Origin: Skeletonema tropicum | Lineage: Eukaryota; Bacillariophyta; Thalassiosirophyceae; Thalassiosirales; Thalassiosiraceae | Length of the DNA: 64,000 nt | NCBI GenBank assembly: GCA_037178625.1 | Contig: CM074132.1 | Span: 2,170,001 to 2,234,000, forward strand | Direction of reading: 5' to 3' | Part shown: positions 32,451-42,059 of the stretch, one piece after another | How the letters are laid out: each line of letters begins with the position of its first letter | Position numbering within the stretch: the first letter of the stretch is position 1 | Position numbers and translations under genes: made by a program | The notes under the pieces: model-generated | Database searches by the model: none | What the model was told of the DNA's origin: nothing | Seen by the model: the letters and a program-made list of their open reading frames with translations, nothing else

Positions 32451-33429
32451 AAGAGGCCGGCGAGCGGAGGTCGGAGGTGGTTGCCATTGCCGACATGGAT
32501 GATTTGCTAGTAAATGATGTTGACAGTTATCGAAATGAAAAATTATGAGCTCATGAAAGCAGCAGCAAGTCATCTCAACGACTTTTTTCTCTGCGATCAC
32601 GAGAAAGCCATCCATGATTGAATGAATGGCTGTGAGAGCTCGGATTGCCCGCCATGATTGATTGCTTTTGTGCGCACACGAGCTGAGCGAAAAAGTTGTT
32701 GGAGATCTGTCGCGCAATGAAATGTATTGATTCCGACGGAGTAACAAATCATGTTTTGGATAGTGATGGGTAAGGATTCTCCCTTCTTTCTGTTGGATGC
32801 CATGAACCATTGTGGACACGCCAATGTAAATATTTGTAGGCCGCTAATGCCCTAAATTAAGACGTCATTATTATTCTTTTCTTTTGATTTTGTTGCCGTA
32901 GAGTGTCGAACGTGTTGATGTATCGGGAGATCCGGGAGATCGGGGCAGTAAGTCAGCTTCTGCATGAATATTTAATAATAATAACGCAATTATGCCATAA
33001 AAATTGTTGCGAATGCGCAGCCAGTGATGATAATTAACACCGTTAGCGCTCGTTGCTGTTTTTTGGTGTATAGTTTGCCGTGCATACGCATACAGTAGGT
33101 GACATGGTTGATGTTTTGTGTTCGGTACACAATAAAAAAAAGAAGTTTCTCAAACACGAATCCGTGCAACAATGAAGGGTTTGTATTGGGGGCTGAACTG
33201 TTTATATTTAGTTAGTGGCAGCCCCTTGTACTTTTGCCCACGTGGGCCTACAGTGAAGCAAATCTCGACGTTTGGACTGAATCTATTCGCCAACACCGAA
33301 AGTCAAAAGCAAGGAGCAAGTTATCTTATGTACTTATAGCTTGGCAATTGGATAAGTAGTAGTATTGGTTGGCAAGCATCGCAGCCGATAGCCGCTGCAA
33401 GCTGCAATAAGCAGCCTTCTTCCTTCCTC

Positions 33430-35427
33430 ATGACGGAACGAGGCCTGGAGCCATCAGGTTCTCAAGGATCTGCCCTCAACAATGACGACCTGGACAATGG
33501 AAATCTCGGTGCCCCCAATGGAAGCAGAGACAGCAGGTTGTCATTATCTCTGAAGCGACGTCTAGCATGTACTTTCATTGTAATTTTATCTTTATGCCTC
33601 ATTCAGTTGGGAATCAGTACAATGTATTTGACAACATCAGAGGATTCACTATACAGTCGAATTATGGATCTTCCAGCAGGACAATTTCAATTAGGGGTAA
33701 CAGAGTCAGATGCAGATGCAAATTCAAATAGTGATGATACAATCAATGATATGGCCTACTTCATCAACATAACCACTCCCCAACCCCAGTTAACCCTCGT
33801 TCACTTCGACCCCAAATTTCTCGGAGGATTTCGCAATCAACACATGCGTTTCGTTGCCTTCGTTAACTTTGCGGTAGAACACTCCATACCACAAATATTA
33901 TTGCCATCAATACGCTATGGAGTGGCGCAAGGTGAACACAAAGGAAGAGATGTATCGTTTGAATACTTGTTTGACGTTGTACATTGGAACGAGCAAGCAG
34001 AGAGAGCGGGACTGCCACGGTTGGTGCGATATGACGCAAGCGTGCTGGAGGGGACGAGAAGAAGAAATTCAAATGGAACAAATTATTTGGACAACAATAA
34101 TAAGACAACAGCGACAGTAGCATGCTTCAATACATCTTCCAATCTATACTCAGGGTTGAACGAACAGCTACTTCGTAATCCTGATACTAATATACGTAAA
34201 GTAAACGTATGGGAAGAAATTGGCAGGCTGGATGGATATTCTCATTGTAGACGATTGCCTCTGTCGTCTGCTGGACAAGATCACAAAGTGTCTGAAGATG
34301 GTGATGATGTATTTACATACCTCATTGCCCATGGTGGATCGAAAGGGGTTGGGAGACTGGTAAGTAGTCGGCCATTTTGGAATACAAAAATGATTCACAC
34401 ACTCTCACGCATATCAACAACAATTTCATGTTCTATCTTGTTCTTGTTTTATCTAACTTATATTACTCCAAAAACATGATCATCATCGCCATCATTTCAG
34501 TGGGCAGATTATAATAAGATGCAACGGCAAAGAGGCAAGGCAAAACAAACCAACACAATTGACAATCGAACTACAATCTATCCCGAACACATGCCTGTTG
34601 AAAAGGCTATCAATGCCATTTTACGTCCCAGTAAAGCAATACGGAATGCAATCAAATCAGCCATTCAATCATCTACTACCCAGCAACAACAACAGCTGCG
34701 AGCTCCACCCAAGTTCCTTGCATTACATCCTCGAATAGAACATGACATGATACGACATCGGTGCAGTCGATTTATGGAACAAAACTTGACCAAAGTATTT
34801 GAACACTTGCGAGGAGATTGCTCTAACAATATTGACCTCTTGTTTCTTGCGGTGAATATTGAGTTGGTAATGGCAAAGCCCTCATCGGCTTTGAGCTCAG
34901 AGTTGAGGGAGCTTGTATTGGAGAATGCAATTGTGTTGAACCGTACAATGACGTTTGGATTGTTTGGGAACGAGAGTAGGTCAGGGATACCCATGTTTCA
35001 ATCTGGATCGCGTACTGCAGAGAAAGTAGGTGGTTTGAGATTATGTGTTAGTACTTGCAGATGGTGATTTGTTGGTGCATTCACACTCACACAATACTTG
35101 CTGCAATTGCAACTCCTCTCTCTGTCCTCTGTATACGAACAGATTCTCTTTCCTGAAGAGCCAATGGATTACTCGAACTCGAACGCAGATATACCAACTC
35201 CACGTCTCGTCTCTTGCAAGTCTCTGGGAATAACAGACCTCGTGGCCTCCATTGTGAACTTTTTTACTATCATCGAGGCGGATAGATTCGTTGGTGTGAA
35301 AGGATCATCCTTTTCTACCGATTTGTTCTCAGTACGGTATTACATGGACAAAGGTGGCAATTACATCTTGGGTCCTGACGGGGTTGAGGAGATGGTTGGA
35401 CCTCCTCCTCCTCACTCATGCGGCTGA
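33430..35427 (+). CDS. Type II membrane glycosyltransferase, O-fucosyltransferase-like, three exons
   Basis: Exons 33430-34359, 34501-35025 and 35143-35427 join in phase 0 and encode 579 residues. A short cytosolic tail is followed by one membrane anchor (FIVILSLCLIQLGISTMYL), the layout of a Golgi enzyme. The lumenal part has HFDPKFLGGFRNQHMRFVAF near residue 120, resembling the G-G-x-x-N-Q nucleotide-sugar motif of fucosyltransferases. FLALHPRIEHDM and, in exon 3, VGVKGSSFSTDLFSVRYY correspond to the later H-x-R and G-x-x-x-S-(S/T)-F segments of O-fucosyltransferase-like families. I infer GDP-sugar transfer to secreted proteins or polysaccharides; the exact donor is unknown. A broken copy of its 3' end lies at 22399-22825. 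Confidence 0.7.
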
Positions 35428-35517
35428 TGATTGACTTGTTTGCGCCCAGCTTTGACGTTTTTTAGCGACTGCTACAGTTCATTTTTCTTTACCCGCCCGT
35501 AAATCAAACTAACGTAG

Positions 35518-35707
35518 GGAAAGGAAACCATTCACATTGAGAGCTATCGCTACCAAGGTCGAGACCCTCGAGACTTCTATCAAACGTTTTCGACGTTCAT
35601 ACCACGCAAAGGTAATCTGTATGTTACAGACATTCATGTGGCTTTGGATATCTTATTCCGTTTAAAAAATAATGATCTACGGAGTGTGATGCTGGCATAC
35701 AAATTGA
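35518..35707 (+). pseudogene. Orphan exon-like fragment
   Basis: A 63-codon open stretch without a start codon reads ESYRYQGRDPRDFYQTFSTF then GNLYVTDIHVALDILFRL, which looks like real protein. It is preceded by a pyrimidine-containing stretch and an AG (35516-35517) and followed by the consensus donor GTAAGA (35708). No neighbouring exon in a matching frame was found, and the glycosyltransferase stop codon lies 90 bases upstream. It is best read as an exon left behind by a duplication, or as part of an unannotated spliced gene. Confidence 0.35.
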
Positions 35708-35896
35708 GTAAGATATCACCTACGACCACAAAGTGTAAAGTAAACTCATGTATTCTTAATTCATAAATTATATAACGTATCGAAATCAACGAGATGAGAA
35801 TGATTTTCGAGACTCATGAGCGAGGAAATGAAGGCACATGCATGTGCTTGAGCCAAACAATGGTATTCACAGGACTTTGTGTGAAGCAAGATATCC

Positions 35897-36889
35897 CTAT
35901 CTTTGGGACTCATCAATTATGTTGTCTTCGAATGCCACCCCGACGTAGCTAGACATGAACATACTGCGTGCTTGCACCCCTAACAGCAATGATTGTTGTA
36001 TCCTTTGCTCCATTTCATATCCATCGTTGGATCCTGTCGCAGCCAGAAGAGCATCTAATTCTGGAATGTGTAAATCATTCTTTACACTCTCCCCGCTTTT
36101 GTTGTTGTTGATGTTGTTGTTGGCGTTTTGCACTTCTTGTGAAGGCGATAGACTTGGTTGCAGCAACAATTTCAGACATTGGGTCGCCCACGACACAGCC
36201 CGATCTTCAAATCTAAGTGTTGATGATACAACTGCATTATCTTCTTCCACGCCCTTGCGCCTTTTGGATTTCTTCTCCTGTGGCTCTTGCTCTCCTTTGT
36301 CTTGCACCAATAGCTTCAACCTCTCCTCTTGTCTGCGACCAATTTTGCGAACAAAGTATGGCTCAGCAAACTCTACAATAACAGCGATGATCAGTTGTGT
36401 CATTTTCTTACGTGCCGAATACGAAATATCTCGCCTTTTGTGACTTTGACCCGGTGGCAGTGAGGAATAGTGCTCTACCAATATTCGATTGACGAGATTT
36501 GGAATTTGGCAGAGTGTTTCATCGTTAGCATCTACCCCCGCTGTGTTGGAATGTTGTGCTGTTGCTGAAGTTGCCGATGATCCTTTTGGTTTTTCCTGAT
36601 CATCATTATTATTTGTAAGACATGATTGACGCTTATCCGAAATTAGATATTCCAGAGCATTTTGAAGATCTTTGATTTCAGTAAGATTTTCTTCTTCATT
36701 GTTGACTTTGTAGTCATTATTTCCACTACCACAATCGACTCTAATGTCATTATCATTTTTTGTGGGTGTGACAACGTCCACAACGTCGCGAAGGGCAGCA
36801 GCTACAGAAGTATGAGAGGAGCTGTTTTCATCACCGCCACTTCTTCTCGCAGGAGTAGTAATAGGAGGAGAAGAGGAGGAGCTGCTCAT
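35897..36889 (-). CDS. Hypothetical protein, 330 residues
   Basis: A single exon from ATG 36889 to a TGA. The N-terminal 140 residues are Ser/Asn/Asp-rich and probably disordered. A folded helical part starts near residue 145: RDISYSARKKMTQLIIAVIV, then EFAEPYFVRKIGRRQEERL. A basic KKSKRRKGVEED could be a nuclear localisation signal. The C-terminus (SMFMSSYVGVAFEDNIIDES) is again ordered. I do not recognise the family. The length, intact frame and amino-acid pattern favour a real gene; a nuclear role is inferred only from the basic motif. Confidence 0.6.
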   Translation of the reverse strand: MSSSSSSPPITTPARRSGGDENSSSHTSVAAALRDVVDVVTPTKNDNDIRVDCGSGNNDYKVNNEEENLTEIKDLQNALEYLISDKRQSCLTNNNDDQEKPKGSSATSATAQHSNTAGVDANDETLCQIPNLVNRILVEHYSSLPPGQSHKRRDISYSARKKMTQLIIAVIVEFAEPYFVRKIGRRQEERLKLLVQDKGEQEPQEKKSKRRKGVEEDNAVVSSTLRFEDRAVSWATQCLKLLLQPSLSPSQEVQNANNNINNNKSGESVKNDLHIPELDALLAATGSNDGYEMEQRIQQSLLLGVQARSMFMSSYVGVAFEDNIIDESQR

Positions 36890-37189
36890 CTTGGTGATAA
36901 ACAGCCAACCACCGCCGAGGCAATGATATTATGATCACACCAACAACCACAACAAACACAACAACCCAAAATGCAAAATGAAATAGAGCTAGAGAAAGAA
37001 AGAGCGAAGAAAAAAGAGCAGCAAGCTAATGGTATTTTTAAGTATCTATCTACGTAAATAGGTGTACTTACGTACGAGTACCTAGCAGCATGCAAAATTC
37101 TTCACACAAACCATGTCACGTTGTCTATGCTATGTCAATGTTCCATGTTGTTGGCCAGTGCTGCTGAGTGCTGAGTAAAATCCAAAACC

Positions 37190-39169
37190 ATGTCGACGAT
37201 GTCAATGTTGTTAGCAAGAACTAAAAGCAGCCTCACCAGGCGTCAAATCCTCCTCCAAACGCGGTATCTCTCTGCTATCGTGTCGCGGGAAGTCAATGCA
37301 CGTAATTGCAAATTTCATGTACAGCAAAGAAATCCGGACGCACCACATCAAATCTTATGTCTACCTGGTTCTCTGGGAACGGCAGCAACAGATTTCTCAG
37401 TCCAACTTGAAAATGGGATAGGAGAAAAGTTTGGACTCGTTGCGATTGATCCACGTGGGCTCGGTCAGTCAAATCAGACAACGGATGGGAAACAGTTTGT
37501 GAGAGAGTATCCTGCTGATTTTTATCTTCAGGATGCAATGGATGGGGCAGCTATTATGAAAGCACTTGGATACGATAAGTATTCAGTGATGGGATGGTCA
37601 GATGGTGCAAACGCCGCGATGCATTTAGCCGCAAATAAAGGAATGAAAGATGCAGTTGAAAAGCTTGTAATCTTCGGAGGCAATTCATATGTGAGCGAAG
37701 AGGACATTGAAGCCTACGAGGCTGTCCGTGATGTGTCAAAGAGTTGGTCGGAAAGAATGAGAAAAGAAAAGTCTGCTGCTCACGGGGGCTTGGAAACACT
37801 GCAAATTCTAAATGACAGATACACTGATGCTATGAGGAGCATCTTGTATGATTTGAATGGAGATGTTTGCTTGAAAGAGATACACAACATTACGTGCCCA
37901 ACTCTCATACTACACGGAGCGTTGGATGTGATATGTCATGATTATCATGCGCAATATATCTCAAAACATATTACCAATTCAAAACTTGAAGTATTGGAAA
38001 AGGGAAAACACAATTTACACATGAAATATGCCGATGAGTTTCGAACAATCGTAACAGACTTTCTTACCGACAGTTCTGAAAGCAACTACCAAGAAGATGA
38101 TGAGCCTCAGCCAGACATAGATCAGATAGCGTACGGCTTTATGGGGAGCAAATCACTGTTCGCAGCTCTAAGAGCAGGTATATTTGACGCAATAGATTCA
38201 GTGGATGGATCAGCCACGTTCGATGATATTGAATCTGAATGTGACATTAGCGGAGAGAGATTGAAGACCCTGCTGTCAGCTTGTGTTGCGTTGAAATTGA
38301 TACGACGACGTATCGATAAAGATGGTAATGATCTTTTTCACCTGCCAAAGGCTTCGTCCAAGCAAGCTTGTCCGCAAGTCTCGGCAGTACTGGGGTGACT
38401 ATTTGAGTATGCAAGTCGATGGCCAGTTCTATAACCGTCCTAGCTGACATTGACAATACAATCAAACATGGCACAGAAGCATCAGCATGGCTACGAATCT
38501 TGGTTTGATAGTGACCCCGAAGCCGCGAAGAATTATACAATGGCACAACATAATGGAAGCTTGGCTACTGCATACGCCTTGCATAAGAGACTGCCTGAAT
38601 TAGCAACTGAATTTCCAAAAATGCGTATGCTCGATGTGGGAGGTGGATCCGGAGCATTTTCTATTGTAACATCGAGGATGATCCAAGACGCGACTGCGGT
38701 TGTATTGGATTTGCCGAACGTCATTAAAACAACAAAGAGTATCATCTCAGAGGAGGAAGAATCAGTGGGAAGACGTTTGTCGACACTTGCTTTATCTGCC
38801 TCAGACCCTGGCTCCTGGGAAAACGTAGTCGAAGACGAGTCTTTTGATGTTGTCTTACTTTCCTACGTCAGTGGATCTATCCCGAGCGATGCTCTTGCTG
38901 GACTTTATTCCAATGCTTTTCGTGCTCTCAAACCAGGTGGGAAAGCTATTATTCACGACTTTTTCATCAACAACGATGGAAGAGGTCCACCAAATGCTGC
39001 CCTGTGGGCTTTGGCTCATATATCTGTTAATCCGACAGGTATGGGCCTCATTCCGAAGCGAGTCATCAACATGCTAAGCGAGCAAGGATTCATCGCGCCG
39101 CGAATTCATGAGCTGATTCCTGGAATGACAAAAGTTATTGTTGCAAAAAAGAAGGAGAAGAAGACATAA
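37190..39169 (+). CDS. Fusion of BPHL-like alpha/beta-hydrolase and O-methyltransferase, frame broken
   Basis: Residues about 30-295 are an alpha/beta-hydrolase close to valacyclovir hydrolase (BPHL): CLPGSLG oxyanion strand, nucleophile in G-W-S-D-G, Asp in HGALDVICHD and His in KGKHNLHMKY. The same frame then enters a class-I O-methyltransferase dimerisation domain (AYGFMGSKSLFAALRAGIFD). The frame breaks three times between about 38361 and 38512, each time by +1. The pieces YWGDYLSMQVDGQFYNR, LADIDNTIKHGTEAS and HGYESWFDSDPEAA follow in order and then the SAM-binding domain (MLDVGGGSGAF, LKPGGKAIIHDFF) ends at 39167-39169. With three bases skipped it is 658 residues. The 57-base stretch 38387-38443 could formally be a GT-AG intron, but that would discard conserved-looking sequence. 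The substrate is unknown. Confidence 0.7.
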
Positions 39170-39664
39170 TACCCACGCGCTAGACCTCTAGACAGAGTGG
39201 CTGCAAATGAGGAGATTTTAATGGAAGATGAAATAAGTCGAAGAGCATAAGTATCTTACTTTGGTCTTGGTTGTTTCATTCCGTATGTAACTACTTGAGC
39301 ATGTACTCCTATGTATTTGCGTACTCCTACCTACCTATGTACGCGTATGATTGTCACCTATCTGTCCGTCGCCTATCTCCTCTTCCCCTTCCTCTCCTCG
39401 TCGCGCCCCCCATCCAAAATCCCTCACTCACTTGTCACTTGCTTGTGGCTGCGTTGCTGGTTGCTGGTTGACATGGCTGGTTACTTCTTGGTGAACGATG
39501 GCGGTGGGATGTCCAAAGCACTCGTAGTAGTTTGGTAAATGAATATAGCAGGCACTCAGCAACGAACGGCCAGAAGCATTACTAGGATGCAATCGACAGG
39601 AAGTAGGATCTCCATGAGCTGAGATTCATTTTGGTAGCACTGTCACAACACATCAATTCAAATC
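39170..39664. other. Intergenic, no gene seen
   Basis: About 500 bases between two plus-strand genes. There is a run of TAC/GTA-rich short repeats near 39300-39350 but no coding frame with support. Confidence 0.6.
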
Positions 39665-41370
39665 ATGCAGAATAGCACCACTGTACCCCGTTTCCGCTTG
39701 CTGGTCCACGGTCAAGATGGATCAATCCCGTACCTAACTCCCGAGCTGCTTCGGTTGATGTTCTCTCCGGAGGAAACAGCTGATAATCAGTTATGTGAGG
39801 ATGGAAAATTGCACCGGGAGCATATCATCCTGGGCCTGGCCGTGAAGGACACTTGTATCACCCCCGATTATCAGGAGACGCTTTTAGCCAAGAAAAAGAG
39901 AAAATGTGATAGTGCTGCGGAGGACAATGGCAAGATGAAGCAGGCGAGGCCGCATGACCTAAATTCATCTTCTGCCAATGATGGCAAAGATACGAGCCGC
40001 GATAGCGAACATCAGCAGCATCAGCAGCAAAAGGTACAACATAACAAAAAACCAACTGGGTACTCATTTCTGAACAGAGATAAATCATCTCGTATTTATG
40101 GCTTACTCAATGGAGCGCAAGAAAAGTCAACAACTTCCAACTACATGGACCATTATATCCGCACCCCTCAACATATTTCAACCTTGATTGTACCTACCTT
40201 TTCATTTATCAAGAATGATAGTGATACATCTGCAAATTCTTCAGAAGAAAAGAAGTACACCCCAAAGAAAGTAGAAGCAAAACATTCTCAACAGAAGAAA
40301 TGCAGCGACTCAAATGTAGTGATTCCAAAAAGTACGAAAGATGCCGTGTCGATTAGAAACACCTCATGGATGGCAAAGCATCCAGCCCGAGCAATATTGC
40401 GATGCAGTGTCGAGTATGACGCTTCCTACCAATTCGAATTCAGTACCAAGGATTTGTGAAGGAGCAGTAGGACTCTTTGATCATGTGAACCTCTCATCAA
40501 CGCAGTCGGATTCTTTGTGGTCAGAAAAGTCATCCCAAGAAGAACAAGAAAAGAGTACAGCAACAGAACAAGCCCGAAAACAAGCCTTGAAAAAGATAAC
40601 AATGTCTCTACAAAAGGGTAACGATTGGGCTTACCGATCGCATCAAACATTTCTCAATGAAGCTCAGCCTATCCAGTTTTGGTTACCCGTACAAGTTTTG
40701 GCCTCTCAGCTACCAAGTCACGTACTTTTTACTACACCAAAGATACGACCTAATCTACAGAAACAATTTGAGGAAACAGAACAGACACTTCTGTCGAATC
40801 ATTCTAATGTTGCCATTGTTGGCTGGGATGCTCTCGTCTGTGACAACAATCAAAGGCGCGAAAACCTTCGTAAGTTGATGGGCACTTTACAACTGGCTTC
40901 AACAATCCCAAAACAATTCTTACTCCTTGCAGTCAATGATCTCCAATCAATACTCGATGCAGCGAGGGAAGGAATTTCAATAATTGGATCAGGATATGGG
41001 TAGGATCCTTAGCCGAGATGGCATTGCACTGTGCTTTGATTTTGCTTGCGACGACGGCAAAAGTGCTCAAGAGATAGATCTTAAAGAGACACGTTTTGCA
41101 CGTGATTTCGACCCAATACTTTCCAAGTGCACATGTCTTGCCTGTCGGCCTCGAATGACTGAGAAAAAGCCGTCATTCACACGTGCATACATCCACCATC
41201 TAATTCAGGCGAAGGAGATGCTGGCAGAGATCCTTCTATACACTCACAATCTACACCAGCTGTTACTTTTATTCCGCCAACTTAGCAAGGCTGCTGCATT
41301 GGATGACGGAAAGGAAGACAAAGTCCACTTGGAAACGATTTGCAGGAAGATTGAGCAAAGTTTAGCTTAG
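39665..41370 (+). CDS. QTRT2: Queuine tRNA-ribosyltransferase accessory subunit 2, frame broken twice
   Basis: Three overlapping frames form one protein. Frame one (from ATG 39665) has the N-terminal FRLLVHGQDGSIPYLTPELL and a long Gln/Lys-rich insert. Frame two (to 41003) has NVAIVGWDALVCDNN and FLLLAVNDLQSILDAAREGI. Frame three has DGIALCFDF, the zinc-site core C-T-C-L-A-C-R, TRAYIHHLIQAKEMLAEILL and YTHNLHQLLLLFRQL. The last blocks match the TGT family, where Cys-x-Cys-x-x-Cys and the later His bind zinc, and the wording fits the non-catalytic QTRT2 subunit. With QTRT1 it exchanges guanine for queuine at tRNA position 34. Both frame changes (about 40430-40458 and 40990-41003) are +1; the second could be cured by reading GGG as GG at 40998-41000. 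About 567 residues if corrected. Confidence 0.75.
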
Positions 41371-42059
41371 TCTTAGATAATGCCGCCTCTGAGAGGGCCA
41401 ACTAGACATACTTTAATAATTTTTTCTGCTACACGAAAAGACTACTAACAAAGATTCCCCCAATCAATCGTATTGTCAGTGTTTGCTTCCTTTTAATGCA
41501 TGAAACCTCAAGATCTTCTTGTCACGTGATTCACTCTTGGTTCACTCCGTGCTTGCCCCGATCGAGCAAAAGCACTGGCGGCTCTGAATGCATGGAGGCT
41601 TTCCTTGGATTGGAGCTAGGAAAGCACACATATTATTTGAGCCCGTGCGTGTGTATACTTCTAGAGAGAAGTCGTACTTATGGATGAGCCTGCTCAGAGA
41701 GATAAAGAAGGCCTACCCGTAGGGGGATTTCCCCCCATTTCCCCTCCGGGGAATATTTATTAGGGGACCGGACGGTTAGATCTTTTGCTCCATCAGAACC
41801 TTCAAATCGGGGGTTGCCCCCTTTTCCTTCAAAGGAGATGAAATACACAGGCCTTCCTCCCATCAACGTCTTCAAGTTAGAAGCTAAACCCATGCGGCTA
41901 AACCCATTAAGTTTTCGAATAACGACCTTAACCATTTTACTGCTAAGAAGTATTGTTGGAGCACGAGCGCATGATGATGTTGTTTTGTGTACATCATAGT
42001 GTTAGTGCATAAATAATAATGGTGTCTTCATACGCCAATAAGGGAATCGCTCAGTAATT
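41371..42059. other. Intergenic, no gene seen
   Basis: Nearly 700 bases without a supported frame. Around 41720-41830 there are runs of G and C (GGGGGATTTCCCCCC and GGGGGTTGCCCCC) that could fold into short hairpins; no further meaning is evident. Confidence 0.5.

Larger units (their letters stand above)
30693..33429. other. Mostly empty region with repeats
   Basis: No gene is called here. A 104-codon minus frame at 30817-31131 (RNADGYPDMWEDLGRCLDPT) has protein-like composition and could be a fragment of a decayed gene, but it has no recognisable domain. The minus frame at 32322-32819 overlaps tandem repeats and looks accidental. Structured parts are the hairpin array (32068-32289) and a 46-bp duplication (32365-32450). 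The last 250 bases presumably contain the glycosyltransferase promoter, including CCCACGTGGGCC near 33238. Confidence 0.45.

Noticed and set aside
32322..32819. 165-codon minus frame
   Set aside because: Its second half is a translation of the 46-bp G-rich duplication and it lacks any domain.
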